Source: SIG565 sp045651765 (GTDB lineage: Bacteria > Bacillota > Clostridia > Oscillospirales > Acutalibacteraceae). From it: DNA of 55,220 bases. Shown one piece after another: positions 1-8,761 of this stretch; position 1 is the stretch's first letter, and every line of letters begins with the position of its first letter. Both the position numbers and the translations under genes were made by a program. Location: NCBI GenBank assembly GCA_045651765.1, contig JAZRSY010000005.1, forward strand, positions 1-55,220. The letters are read 5' to 3'. The notes below the pieces were generated by a model. That model searched no databases. It had not been told where the DNA came from and saw only the letters and a program-made list of their open reading frames with translations.

Positions 1-771
1 GACGATGCTTACTGCTTAGTAGCCGGTAACGGAAACGGTGAAGATTCCCGTGATATAACATTACAAAACCTTTGCATAATGTACACCGGTGTGCATTGTA
101 TTGGTGGCCTTGGAAGCGCGTTTAACTTTACTATTGAAGGTTGCGTTTTAGGGTTTGCCGGCGGCCGTGATTTATATAAAGGCGGAGGTCAGGTATCCCT
201 TGGTAATGCAATTGGGTTTTGGTACGAAGCCGGAAACGTTAATGTTCACGACAACTATATTTTCCAATGCTACGACACAGGCATTACACACCAAGGACCC
301 AACTCTAAATTCAACAATATTCGTTATTCCAACAACCTTATTGAATATTGCGTTTGGGGCATAGAAGCCTGGACCTCGCACGATGAAGACCAAGAAGGCA
401 GTAATAACTCCTATGGCGATGTTTATATTGAAAACAATATAATTAGGCATTCGGGTTGTGGCTGGGGTAGCCTTGACAGACCCGACAAAAACGTTTATGC
501 CGACATTACATATTCGGCAGGTGACCACATAAAACCCCTAAGAATTTCAGGTAATATATTAGATAGAACCCGCAGGAATGCCATTAATCTAAACAACTTC
601 CCCGATAAATCTTTACTAATATTAACCGATAATACCTTCTTAATAGAAGGCAAACGTGGCACAGCCATTAATATAATTAGAGATACCTGCAAAATCGGCA
701 ACGATTTTGATGCTTTTGCAAATAAGTTCTTTGGAACGGTTTCGGGAAATAAACTAATTGATGTATCATAA
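1..771 (+). CDS. Parallel beta-helix protein, 5' end outside the window
   Basis: The reading frame is open from base 1 to a TAA at 769-771, so the N-terminus lies before the window. The 256 visible residues are rich in Asn, Gly and Ile/Val in short strands (for example NNIRYSNNLIEYCVWGIEA and GDVYIENNIIRHSG), as in right-handed parallel beta-helix proteins of the pectate-lyase-like group. They match the last 254 residues of the next gene at roughly 80 % identity by eye, so the two are tandem duplicates. By analogy this copy is also probably exported, but its signal peptide cannot be seen. A polysaccharide-binding or lyase role is plausible for the fold; no catalytic residues were identified. 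Confidence 0.75.
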   Translation, partial: DDAYCLVAGNGNGEDSRDITLQNLCIMYTGVHCIGGLGSAFNFTIEGCVLGFAGGRDLYKGGGQVSLGNAIGFWYEAGNVNVHDNYIFQCYDTGITHQGPNSKFNNIRYSNNLIEYCVWGIEAWTSHDEDQEGSNNSYGDVYIENNIIRHSGCGWGSLDRPDKNVYADITYSAGDHIKPLRISGNILDRTRRNAINLNNFPDKSLLILTDNTFLIEGKRGTAINIIRDTCKIGNDFDAFANKFFGTVSGNKLIDVS

Positions 772-775
772 CTAT

Positions 776-807
776 AAAAAAGCCTTTGCAAACACAAAGG
801 CTTTTTT
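776..807 (+). terminator. Rho-independent terminator after the first beta-helix gene
   Basis: The 13-base arms AAAAAAGCCTTTG and CAAAGGCTTTTTT flank a six-base loop and end in a T run, five bases after the stop codon. This separates the two duplicated genes into separate transcripts unless there is read-through. Confidence 0.9.
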
Positions 808-837
808 AATCTTTAAAAATTTAATGGAGAAATACAA

Positions 838-2490
838 ATGAAAAAATTCCTGTGCATATTTTTAACCATTATTTTGCTTTTTTCGGTTTGTGGTTGTAAG
901 AAGAATGAAGAACAGCCCCAAGCCCCCGGAGAAGAAGTTATTGAATCTGTAGGTGAGCAAGAATTCGATAACCAGGAAACCGAAAGCACCCCCGAAAGCA
1001 ATAATAACAACAATAGTAACAATAACAACGAAAATAATAACCAAACCCCCGAGCCCGAAACCCCTGCGCCTACCACACCCGAAAACAGCAGCGGTTCTTC
1101 ATACACAGCGCCCACCGGTGAAAATTTTCCAAAAGTTTTAGGGATTTTTAACCGAAATACCGTAGGCATTAAAATAAGTTCCAGCGATCCTGAAATAAAA
1201 GCAGTCGACGCTAAAGCCGATGCCGCCTTAAACAAAATAGAAAACTACCCCGACTCCCTTAAGGCTTCAGGCACAACATATTATATTGCATCCAACGGTA
1301 GCGACAGTAACAGCGGCACCTCAGCATCGAGCCCTAAAAAAACCTATAACTCGGTTAAAGGCATTTTAAAGTCGGGCGATGTGGTATTGTTCCGCAGAGG
1401 CGACATTTTTCGTGGTCAAATGAGGCTTATTTCGGGCGTTTCTTACGGTGCCTATGGCTCAGGCATTAAGCCTCGCATTTATGGTTCTATTGACGGCAAA
1501 GAGGGCGAGTGGAAAGAAACCGAAGAAAACATTTATACATATAGCTCCCCTATGAAAAACTATTCAAACATAGTTTTCAACAACGGCGAAGCAGTTGGCC
1601 GACCTGTGCAAGATAAAAGCGAATTAACAAAAAATCCTTTGAATGTTTTATATAAAAGCGGAAAAATTTCGGTTTATTGCCCCTATGGCAATCCAAAACA
1701 AGTTTTTAACAGCATTGAAATTGTAGACGATGCCTATTGCCTAGTGGCCGGAAACGGTGGAGATTCAAAAAATATAACACTCCAAAACCTTTGCATAATG
1801 TATACCGGTGTTCATTGTGTTGGCGGTTTGGGTGCTGCCTCTAATTTTACTATTGAAGGTTGTGTATTAGGTTTTGCAGGCGGTCGCGATTTATATGCCG
1901 GCAAGGTGTCGCTTGGTAATGCAATTGAATTTTGGTATGAAGCCGAAAATATTAATGTTCACGACAACTATATTTTCCAATGCTACGACACAGGCATTAC
2001 ACACCAAGGTCCAAACTCTAAATTCAATAATATTCGTTATTCCGACAACCTTATTGAATATTGTGTTTGGGCAATAGAAGCTTGGACCTCGCACGACACG
2101 GACCAAGTTGGCAGCAACAACACCTATGGCGATGTTTATATTGAAAATAATATAATCAGACACTCAGGCTACGGTTGGGGCAGCCTTGACAGGCCCGATA
2201 AAAACGTTTACTGCGACATTACATATTCAGCAAGCGACCATGTAAAGCCACTTAAAATTTCGGGCAATATATTCGATAGGCCGCGAAAATATTCAATTAA
2301 TTTAAATAATTACCCAGATAAATCATTGCTTATACTTACCGATAACACATTTTTGGTAGAACCAAAACGTACTACTATTTTCTATTCCAGTGTTAACCGC
2401 GATGGATGTAAAGTAAACAACGATGTAAATGCTTATATTAATAAATATTATGGAACCGTTTCGGGTAATCAAATTATTTCTGTAAGCTAA
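838..2490 (+). CDS. Secreted beta-helix lipoprotein
   Basis: This 550-residue protein starts with a lipoprotein signal peptide: Lys-Lys, a hydrophobic stretch, then a V-C-G-C lipobox with Cys20 as the acylation site. Residues about 25-95 are an Asn/Pro/Glu/Thr-rich linker with a run of Asn codons, suited to crossing the cell wall. From about residue 140 a TTYYIASNGSDSNSG segment opens the domain, as in DUF1565-like and other surface beta-helix proteins, followed by beta-helix rungs to the C-terminus. The start has a GGAG ribosome site. The substrate is unknown; a polysaccharide-directed role is inferred from the fold and from nagA nearby. The C-terminal 254 residues duplicate the preceding gene. 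Confidence 0.85.
   Translation: MKKFLCIFLTIILLFSVCGCKKNEEQPQAPGEEVIESVGEQEFDNQETESTPESNNNNNSNNNNENNNQTPEPETPAPTTPENSSGSSYTAPTGENFPKVLGIFNRNTVGIKISSSDPEIKAVDAKADAALNKIENYPDSLKASGTTYYIASNGSDSNSGTSASSPKKTYNSVKGILKSGDVVLFRRGDIFRGQMRLISGVSYGAYGSGIKPRIYGSIDGKEGEWKETEENIYTYSSPMKNYSNIVFNNGEAVGRPVQDKSELTKNPLNVLYKSGKISVYCPYGNPKQVFNSIEIVDDAYCLVAGNGGDSKNITLQNLCIMYTGVHCVGGLGAASNFTIEGCVLGFAGGRDLYAGKVSLGNAIEFWYEAENINVHDNYIFQCYDTGITHQGPNSKFNNIRYSDNLIEYCVWAIEAWTSHDTDQVGSNNTYGDVYIENNIIRHSGYGWGSLDRPDKNVYCDITYSASDHVKPLKISGNIFDRPRKYSINLNNYPDKSLLILTDNTFLVEPKRTTIFYSSVNRDGCKVNNDVNAYINKYYGTVSGNQIISVS
1726..2490 (+). repeat. Direct repeat of 1-771 (tandem gene duplication)
   Basis: Bases 1726-2490 align with bases 1-771 through their whole length in the same reading frame, with one six-base difference near the DLYKGGGQ/DLYAGK stretch. 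Long blocks are identical, such as the part encoding NVHDNYIFQCYDTGITHQGP. The unit covers the C-terminal half of both genes, so the duplication probably included the whole gene. Confidence 0.9.
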
Positions 2491-2509
2491 ATTTTAAAAA
2501 TAAAGATAA

Positions 2510-2541
2510 AAAAACAAGGGGTTTTGAAACCCCTTGTTTTT
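2510..2541. terminator. Bidirectional terminator between convergent genes
   Basis: The arms AAAAACAAGGGG and CCCCTTGTTTTT surround an eight-base loop. They carry A and T runs on both sides, so the hairpin can end transcription from the lipoprotein gene on the plus strand and from the nagA-ROK operon on the minus strand. Confidence 0.9.
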
Positions 2542-2543
2542 AT

Positions 2544-3920
2544 TTATTTAATTTTTGGTAAACTTGCAGCAGCTACCGATTGACCTACCCTACGAGAGTT
2601 TTCATCGGGGATGTGCAGTTTTATTTGTTTGGCGAGTTCCGGAAACTCGGTGTCAAGCACCTCTTGAGCACGCTCAAGAAGAATTACGCCGCCTTCACCC
2701 GAGGTTACACGGCCCATAATAAGCACATGTTTAATGTCATAAAATTCGCTGTAGAAAGCTATTGCATAACCAAAATATGTGCCAATTGTATCGTAAATAT
2801 CGGCGGCACGCTCATCACCCTTAGCCATAAGGCCTTGCACAACCTTTAACTTTTCAGCCGGAGATAAACTTTCATCTAACTCTATGCCGGCGGCAGGGGC
2901 TAACTTAATAACGCTGTCTTGTGAAAAATATTTAACACCGCAGCCGTAATCGCCCGACCATTCATCAACCATAGCATCGGTATTATAATCTACCGGAGCA
3001 AAGGCCAATTCATTAAGCCAACCTGTAATATTGCCGTTAGGGTCTACATAACCTGCGGCTTCAGATGTACCCATGGCAACACCCAACACCGAATCATCGT
3101 TTAGGTTCATAGCACCGGCTAATGCGGTAACATCGCCATCGTTAGCAACCTCTATCGGAATATCAGCGCCAATTTCTTTAGCAACATCTATGTACATATT
3201 TTTAACTTTTTTATCAAAGTCTTCATCGTTAACCTTTAAGAATAACGAAGCCACCATTATGCGATTATCAATGTAAACGCCGGCGCTCGAAACACCAATT
3301 GCATCTACCCTTGGCATATGTGAAGCGGCGGTTTTCATGGCATTTAAAATGCCTTCGTAGTGGTAATTTGGGTCGGAATTAATTTTTGGGAACCAAACAA
3401 CCTCTTCGGAATATACGCTCTCGCCATTAATTACGGCGCTCACCTTGCGGTCGCTTCCGCCGGCATCGAAGCCTATGCGGCAACCATCTAAATGCCTGCC
3501 TATAGGTGCAGCCGAAGATTTATCTTTAGGGGCGTCGGCTAAATCACACACGATAACCTCAAACGGCTTTTCGTAAACACGCTCCATAAATTCTACATCG
3601 AATGCTCTAAGGCCGGTTTTAGTGTAGGCCTCTTTAATTTTATTGCCCAGCACTTCACTGCCGGCAATAATGATTTTATAGCCGCCGGCAACCCATAAAA
3701 GTGCCTTAACAATTCTTTCAACAAAATTGAAATTTTCTTGGTCATGGCCTGTGCCATCGGGGAAAACAACCGTTTTATATGTGGTAATATAACCTTGGTT
3801 GCGTTCAATGGCAATAATGAGTGGTTGTCCGTTTTCTTTAGTTGCTTCGCGCATTTCGCGACAAACGAGCGAAAGTGGCATAAAGCCTGGGTCGAGTTTT
3901 GCGTTTACTTTAAGCTTCAT
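2544..3920 (-). CDS. ROK-family sugar kinase-like protein
   Basis: The 458-residue protein has an N-terminal part of about 145 residues that I do not recognise, then an actin-like kinase half. That half begins RIGFDAGGSDRKVSAV (phosphate-binding loop of the ROK/hexokinase superfamily) and includes EVANDGDVTALAGA, where the second Asp would be the catalytic base. No CxCGxxGC zinc motif of classical ROK repressors and kinases was seen, and there is no DNA-binding domain. The gene overlaps the end of nagA by 11 bases, so the two are translated together and an amino-sugar substrate such as GlcNAc or ManNAc is the reasonable guess. The substrate is unproven. Confidence 0.75.
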   Translation of the reverse strand: MKLKVNAKLDPGFMPLSLVCREMREATKENGQPLIIAIERNQGYITTYKTVVFPDGTGHDQENFNFVERIVKALLWVAGGYKIIIAGSEVLGNKIKEAYTKTGLRAFDVEFMERVYEKPFEVIVCDLADAPKDKSSAAPIGRHLDGCRIGFDAGGSDRKVSAVINGESVYSEEVVWFPKINSDPNYHYEGILNAMKTAASHMPRVDAIGVSSAGVYIDNRIMVASLFLKVNDEDFDKKVKNMYIDVAKEIGADIPIEVANDGDVTALAGAMNLNDDSVLGVAMGTSEAAGYVDPNGNITGWLNELAFAPVDYNTDAMVDEWSGDYGCGVKYFSQDSVIKLAPAAGIELDESLSPAEKLKVVQGLMAKGDERAADIYDTIGTYFGYAIAFYSEFYDIKHVLIMGRVTSGEGGVILLERAQEVLDTEFPELAKQIKLHIPDENSRRVGQSVAAASLPKIK

Positions 3921-5052
3921 ATTTTGTTACACCGCCTATAATAGTATTTTTAACATTAAATTCGTTATCTGTTATAATAATGTCAGCATCTTTACCAACA
4001 TCTAACGAGCCTTTATCGTTTTGCAGGCCTAATTTTGTTGCAGGGTTAAGCGAGCCGCAATTTACACATTCGTAAAGCGGAATATCGGAATTTTTGTATA
4101 GGTTCCAAACACCTTTATTAAAGTGCAAGCCGCTGCCGCTAATGGTTCCGTCTTCTAATTTACAAATGTTGCCGTCGTAAATAATTTTTTGCAAACCCAA
4201 AGCATATTCACCGGCCGGCAAACCGCCAGCCGAAAGACAATCGGTAATAATGCAAAGGTTGCGGCCCTTTAATTTCCAAAGCATGTCATAAAGCGCAGGA
4301 TTAACATGTATAGTATCGGCAATTAGTTCGCAGCTAACATCGGCATTAAGGGCGGCCGTTACAACGCCGGGAGCGCGGTGGGCCAATGCTGTCATAGCGT
4401 TAAACAAATGAGTAACATGCGAAACACCTGCCTTAAAACTTGCCATAGCAGTTTCGTAATTCGCTGCAGTGTGGCCGATGGATACTACAACATTTGTGGA
4501 TTTTTTAATTTCCCTAATCTCTGCAAAATCGGGTGTGTCGGTTTCGGGGGCTATGGTTATAATACTGATAATATCGGAATATTCTTTAACAAAATTTGCA
4601 TTGGGTTTTAAAATATAGCGAGCGTCTTGTGCGCCTTTTTTAGATTCGTTTATAAACGGACCTTCGGTATGGCAGCCTAAAATTGCGCTGCCGCACCAAG
4701 TTTTGCTTTCCTCTTTTAATTTGCGGCAGGTTTCAAGTGCTTTTTTAATATCGGCCATATCGGTAGTGGATGTTGTTGGCAAATAACCTGTAACGCCGTT
4801 GCTAAGCAACCCTTTAGATATTGTGCGAATACCTTCTTCGTCGCCATCGCAAACATCTTTACCCAAATAACCGTGAATATGTAGGTCTATTAAACCGGGG
4901 GCAACATAACCACCATTTGCATCAATCTTCTCAACACCTTCAGGTAAATCTTGGGTTGGTAAAATTGCCTCTATTTTATCAGAAAAAAGCAATGCTTGAT
5001 TTTCTACTATGCAATCTTTTAAAATGATTTTTCCGTTTATTATTGCTTTCAT
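3910..5052 (-). CDS. nagA: N-acetylglucosamine-6-phosphate deacetylase
   Basis: This amidohydrolase removes the acetyl group from GlcNAc-6-phosphate in the cytoplasm, feeding amino-sugar catabolism and cell-wall recycling. It shows LIDLHIHGYLGKD (metal-site HxH), GCHTEGPFI (metal-binding Glu region), the His residues in SIGHTAA and HLFNAM, and the catalytic Asp in CIITDCLSAGG. At 380 residues it has normal family length. The ATG at 5052 was chosen over a GTG at 5064 because GGGGA lies just upstream and it gives the usual MKAIINGK start. It is the first gene of a two-gene operon with the ROK gene. Confidence 0.95.
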   Translation of the reverse strand: MKAIINGKIILKDCIVENQALLFSDKIEAILPTQDLPEGVEKIDANGGYVAPGLIDLHIHGYLGKDVCDGDEEGIRTISKGLLSNGVTGYLPTTSTTDMADIKKALETCRKLKEESKTWCGSAILGCHTEGPFINESKKGAQDARYILKPNANFVKEYSDIISIITIAPETDTPDFAEIREIKKSTNVVVSIGHTAANYETAMASFKAGVSHVTHLFNAMTALAHRAPGVVTAALNADVSCELIADTIHVNPALYDMLWKLKGRNLCIITDCLSAGGLPAGEYALGLQKIIYDGNICKLEDGTISGSGLHFNKGVWNLYKNSDIPLYECVNCGSLNPATKLGLQNDKGSLDVGKDADIIITDNEFNVKNTIIGGVTKYEA

Positions 5053-5091
5053 ATTTATCCCCACTTAATGCAAAATATAATTTACTTTTTT

Positions 5092-5120
5092 ATTATAGCA
5101 TTAAAAAAAGCTATGTTCAA
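5092..5120 (-). promoter_or_regulatory. nagA promoter
   Basis: On the minus strand TTGAAC, 17 bases and TATAAT form a strong sigma-A promoter, with TGC before the -10 (extended -10). An inverted repeat GCTAT-gttca-ATAGC at 5110-5124 overlaps the -35 and could be an operator; that part is inference. Confidence 0.8.
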
Positions 5121-5138
5121 TAGCAAAAAAGACAAACC

Positions 5139-5167
5139 TTGAAAAATTTTTTAAAATATGTTAGAAT
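5139..5167 (+). promoter_or_regulatory. Promoter of the DtxR-like gene
   Basis: TTGAAA, 17 bases and TAGAAT lie 34 bases before the start codon, in the divergent region shared with nagA. Confidence 0.65.
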
Positions 5168-5201
5168 TAATATAAATAAATAATAATTTTGGGTGGTATA
5201 A

Positions 5202-5561
5202 ATGATTTTGCAGGAATCCGGCGAAATGTATTTAGAAACAATATATATCCTTTTAAAACAAAAAGGCAATATACGGTCTATTGATGTTTGCGAACACCTT
5301 GGCTATTCTAAACCAAGTGTTAGCCGTGCCGTTGGTCTGCTTAAAAACGGCGGTTATATAAATGTTGATAAAAACGGCCTTTTAACCCTTACCCCCGAAG
5401 GCCTGACGGTTGCCAATAAAATTTACGAACGCCACACCATAATATCCGATTTTTTGGTAAAAATTGGTGTAGAAAAAACCGTTGCCGATGAAGATGCCTG
5501 TAAAATTGAACATGTAATAAGCAATGACTCTTTTAATGCAATAAAAAATCTTAAAATATAA
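5202..5561 (+). CDS. DtxR/MntR-like metal-dependent regulator, short form
   Basis: The 119-residue protein has an N-terminal winged helix (residues about 5-65: GEMYLETIYILLKQKGNIRSIDVCEHLGYSKPSVSRAV) and the start of the DtxR dimerisation/metal domain, including the hallmark DACKIEHVIS. It lacks the C-terminal SH3-like domain, as MntR-type members do. It would sense manganese or iron and repress metal uptake genes, but no transporter gene is adjacent. The ribosome site GGGTGG precedes the ATG. It is a single-gene transcript with its own promoter and terminator. Confidence 0.85.
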   Translation: MILQESGEMYLETIYILLKQKGNIRSIDVCEHLGYSKPSVSRAVGLLKNGGYINVDKNGLLTLTPEGLTVANKIYERHTIISDFLVKIGVEKTVADEDACKIEHVISNDSFNAIKNLKI

Positions 5562-5567
5562 AGTTAA

Positions 5568-5602
5568 CCCCTTACAGTAAATTCGTAAGGGGTTTATTTT
5601 TT
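5568..5602 (+). terminator. Terminator of the DtxR-like gene
   Basis: CCCCTTAC and GTAAGGGG pair around a short loop, followed by TTTATTTTTT on the plus strand. The hairpin sits against the stop codon of the convergent peptidase gene and may also work weakly on the minus strand. Confidence 0.85.
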
Positions 5603-7037
5603 AGCATTGTTTAATAAGCCTTATAAAAAATTCGGTTGCTTTTTTAACCTGCTCCAGTCTTATACGTTCGTTATTGCCGTGTATGGTAGCTCTTTCGGCT
5701 TTGGTTAAGTGCATTGCCGAAAATCTATAAACCTTATCGGAAATTCGGCCATAATGGCGGCAGTCAGAACACTGCACCATTAAATAAGGCGACACCAAAA
5801 CACCTTCCCAGGTGTTTGCCACAGCCATTTCCACCTTTTTATAGGCTTCGCATTTGGTAACCGATACCCTGCTTGGTTCCATACCGCCAAGCACATTTAA
5901 TTCCACATTGTCATCATTAATGGTTTTTTTAATATATTCTACCGCTTTTTGCATTGAATCTTGTGGGTTAAGCCTTAGGTTTGCCACTAAGCTTGCCTTT
6001 GGCGGTATAACATTAGGAGCCGAACTGCCATAGGCTTGGGTAAATGCAACGGTGGTGCGAAGCAAAGCATTCATTTCGCCACCGCTTTTTTTGGCAATTA
6101 AATCCAACACAGGTTTAAACAACCACAAATTAGCAAAAATCAACCTATAAACAAAACTGGAATGACGGCCTAAAACATTGAACATTTGCGCTGCTGGTTC
6201 TGTTAAATGCATTTTAAAGGGATTATTCTCGGTTTTGGCGCAGGCTTTTGCCAAAATACCTATTGGGGTGTGCGGTGCCGGTGCCGAGGCATGTCCGCCT
6301 GCCGAAACGGTATTAAACTCTAGGTTTACCATTCCCTTTTCGGCAATACCTATAAGGGCGCATTGTTTTTTAACACCGGGAAAAACATCTTCCACAACAC
6401 CGCCGCCTTCATCTACAACCAAGGCGGGTGTAATGCCGTTATTTTCAAAATAATCTACAATATTTTTAGCGCCGTCGCCGTTGATTTCCTCGCCGCCCGA
6501 AAATGCCAAATAGATATCGTTTTTAGGAACATAACCCATACCTATAAGTGTATTGGCAGCGAACAAAATACCGTTAAAGGTTACTTTAGTGTCCAGCGTG
6601 CCGCGGCCCCACATAACACCATCTTCTATAATGGCGCTAAAGGGTGGCTTTTCCCAATTCTGTTCGTTCACAGGCACAACATCGTAATGTGCCATTAAAA
6701 CAGTGGGTTCTTGGCTGCTTTGCCCCTGCCACCTAAAAAGCAGCGCACGGGAATCTAACTTAGTAAGCTCACAACGCCTTATAACATTGGGGTAAAGCTT
6801 GGGCAATAAATCTTCAAGCTTTTGAAATTCGGCGTCATCTTCAAGACTACCATCGTAATACGAAATAGTTTTGCATTTTACCAAATCTGCCAAAGCGCTT
6901 ACAGCTTCATCACCGTTGAATTCTATATTTTCAGGGCTTTCAAAATTTTGCGGCTTTGGCCTAAACATTAAGGCCCTTATAAAAATTACACCCAATAATG
7001 CCACTAACAATAATAAAGCAATATATAATATAATCAT
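5601..7037 (-). CDS. M20-family metallopeptidase, membrane-anchored
   Basis: This 478-residue peptidase is of the M20 / carboxypeptidase S (PM20D1-like) type. Residues 1-25 form a transmembrane anchor. The zinc-ligand signatures are LMAHYDVVPV, WGRGTLDTK, SGGEEINGDGA, VDEGGG and, near the end, SAMHLTKAE. The family hydrolyses short peptides or N-acyl amino acids. It is the last gene of the operon that starts with the AbrB-like gene, one base after the second membrane protein, which suggests that the product or substrate is moved by that pair. Which side of the membrane the catalytic domain faces is not certain. Confidence 0.88.
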   Translation of the reverse strand: MIILYIALLLLVALLGVIFIRALMFRPKPQNFESPENIEFNGDEAVSALADLVKCKTISYYDGSLEDDAEFQKLEDLLPKLYPNVIRRCELTKLDSRALLFRWQGQSSQEPTVLMAHYDVVPVNEQNWEKPPFSAIIEDGVMWGRGTLDTKVTFNGILFAANTLIGMGYVPKNDIYLAFSGGEEINGDGAKNIVDYFENNGITPALVVDEGGGVVEDVFPGVKKQCALIGIAEKGMVNLEFNTVSAGGHASAPAPHTPIGILAKACAKTENNPFKMHLTEPAAQMFNVLGRHSSFVYRLIFANLWLFKPVLDLIAKKSGGEMNALLRTTVAFTQAYGSSAPNVIPPKASLVANLRLNPQDSMQKAVEYIKKTINDDNVELNVLGGMEPSRVSVTKCEAYKKVEMAVANTWEGVLVSPYLMVQCSDCRHYGRISDKVYRFSAMHLTKAERATIHGNNERIRLEQVKKATEFFIRLIKQC

Positions 7038-7038
7038 A

Positions 7039-7704
7039 TTAAAGCAATCCTTTTTTGTACATAATGCGGCTCATAATAAGTGTGAACACAACACCCACCG
7101 GCACCATAATTCCAACAGTGCCTGCGTTTAAAGCGGGAATAAAAATAAACAACACAAGCATAAGCAGCACAGGAGCCACCGCTATTTTAATATTGCGTGA
7201 AATAAACACTACACCCAATCCACCGAAAAGTGCCGGAATTATTTGAGCAAAGGCCGGCTCTAACACGGGGGACTCTAAAATTGGGCGCAAAGGTGTTAAA
7301 AGCAAAACACCCAAAATTATTATAATGGTTGTAACAATAGACGAAACTGCTATTGCTATTGTAGACACAACTTCGCCTTCGTCGGAGTTGGCTTTTACCC
7401 CGGCCTGCTCTAAGGCACCCAAAGCGCAAGGTAATTTAAGGTTAGAAATATTACCCGTTACAAATGATAAATAAGAACCGCCTGCACCCAGCATCGGTAT
7501 ATAAGTAAAGGTTTCTATAACCCCTACGGCCCAATACATTGGAGCAGTTGCTATAAGACCTAAAACAAGGCCGTTAACATCGGGGCCAACACCCCAAATT
7601 AAACCTACTGCCACGGGGAACGCCAAAAGAATTACCATAACGGCTACATTCCAAATAGCGCCATCGCGGTAAAGTTTTTGCATATAATTGTTTTTATCGC
7701 TCAT
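7039..7704 (-). CDS. Multi-pass membrane protein, partner of the next gene upstream
   Basis: The 221-residue protein has about six hydrophobic segments and no recognised catalytic motif. It contains a GAGGSYLSFVTGNISNLKLPCA stretch resembling the small re-entrant loops of membrane carriers. It follows the DUF5058-like gene by 15 bases and precedes the M20 peptidase by one base. Such adjacency suggests a two-subunit carrier that supplies or clears the peptidase's substrate. The function is inference; I do not recognise a named family with certainty. Confidence 0.7.
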   Translation of the reverse strand: MSDKNNYMQKLYRDGAIWNVAVMVILLAFPVAVGLIWGVGPDVNGLVLGLIATAPMYWAVGVIETFTYIPMLGAGGSYLSFVTGNISNLKLPCALGALEQAGVKANSDEGEVVSTIAIAVSSIVTTIIIILGVLLLTPLRPILESPVLEPAFAQIIPALFGGLGVVFISRNIKIAVAPVLLMLVLFIFIPALNAGTVGIMVPVGVVFTLIMSRIMYKKGLL

Positions 7705-7719
7705 TTTTTTGCCCCCCTT

Positions 7720-8457
7720 TTAAGATAACCAAGACGTTATTGGTATTGCACTTGCCATTCCTATTATAAGGCTTAATGGCAGGGCGTAATCCGAAATCCA
7801 GGCTGCTTTAATTTTTTTAACAAGTATGCCCGAAATGCACATAACAAGTGCCGAAACCACCATTACCAAAACAGGAATAAGGCCTGTTGTGTCGCCCTTA
7901 AAGGCATTAGATACATCGCAGAATACAAAGCCCACAAAGGCCGAAATCATACCAATAAACATAGAGGCCGATAATATATCTGCCCATTTTTTGTCGCGTT
8001 TTTCAAGGTTTATCATGCCGTTTTGCATACGCTTGCAAACAACCGGCACCAACCAAATGCCCACCATAATGCTAAGTGTCATAACAAAAATTACGGTTAC
8101 ATATTGTTGAGCATTCAGTGCCACGCCGCTGCCCAATGTTAAACCCATTGCGTTTTCGGCATTGGCGGCTGCTATGGTTTCATAAGAAAGCGAACCCACA
8201 ACACTAAGCCTTAACCAAGGAAGCGGCAGACCTAAATCTTTAGAAAGGGCCATTACACTTATAACAATTGCTATAGCGGGTGCTATTGTGAAAACTGTGG
8301 CCGAAATTACTATTTTTTTAAGTTTTTTCTTGTCCATTCCTATTTCTAATGCACGGCGCCACGCCTTAACTAAAAAAAACACAGATTGCCCCAGCACAAC
8401 GGCAATAATTAAGGCCACCATCACAAATAAAATAGGCGAATTAACATTAAAATCCAT
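7720..8457 (-). CDS. DUF5058-like multi-pass membrane protein
   Basis: The 245-residue protein has six to seven predicted membrane spans and a Lys-rich cytoplasmic loop (MDKKKLKK) after the first. Composition, length and pairing with a second membrane protein and an M20 peptidase fit the Firmicutes DUF5058 family as I recall it. A transport role is likely but not shown. It sits 11 bases after the AbrB-like gene in the same operon. Confidence 0.65.
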   Translation of the reverse strand: MDFNVNSPILFVMVALIIAVVLGQSVFFLVKAWRRALEIGMDKKKLKKIVISATVFTIAPAIAIVISVMALSKDLGLPLPWLRLSVVGSLSYETIAAANAENAMGLTLGSGVALNAQQYVTVIFVMTLSIMVGIWLVPVVCKRMQNGMINLEKRDKKWADILSASMFIGMISAFVGFVFCDVSNAFKGDTTGLIPVLVMVVSALVMCISGILVKKIKAAWISDYALPLSLIIGMASAIPITSWLS

Positions 8458-8468
8458 TCTTGTTACCC

Positions 8469-8732
8469 CTATTCATTAATTGTATTTTTAATTTTTTGCA
8501 GGCGGTCAATGCATTCGAGGCAAACATTATGACCTTTTAGTTTTAATGTGTCGCCTGCTTCGCCGCAAAAAATACAGCTTGGCTCATATTTTTTTAATAT
8601 AATTTTGTCATCTTCGGTAAAAATTTCAAAGCTGTCTACCTCATTTTCAACATTTAACTGTTTGCGTAAATCCATTGGTATAACTACTCTGCCATTTTTG
8701 TCTACCGGTCTTATAATTCCTGTAGTACGCAT
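8469..8732 (-). CDS. AbrB/SpoVT-type regulator with a C-terminal zinc ribbon
   Basis: The 87-residue protein has an N-terminal AbrB swapped-hairpin DNA-binding domain (RPVDKNGRVVIPMDLRKQL, residues about 8-45). A CIFC...CLEC four-cysteine unit at about residues 53-75 should bind zinc. The start has an AGGAGG site. It is the first gene of an operon with two membrane proteins and the peptidase, and its promoter carries a perfect inverted repeat, so it probably regulates itself and the operon. Confidence 0.88.
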   Translation of the reverse strand: MRTTGIIRPVDKNGRVVIPMDLRKQLNVENEVDSFEIFTEDDKIILKKYEPSCIFCGEAGDTLKLKGHNVCLECIDRLQKIKNTINE

Positions 8733-8761
8733 AACATACCTCCTAAAAATTATTTATATGT

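Noticed and set aside
995..1045. Short repeated AAC/AAT pattern
   Set aside because: It is the Asn-rich linker of the lipoprotein in frame, not a CRISPR or a regulatory repeat.
813..1235. Antisense open frame opposite the lipoprotein linker
   Set aside because: It is rich in Leu and Ser because it mirrors the Asn/Glu/Pro linker, with no ribosome site or domain.
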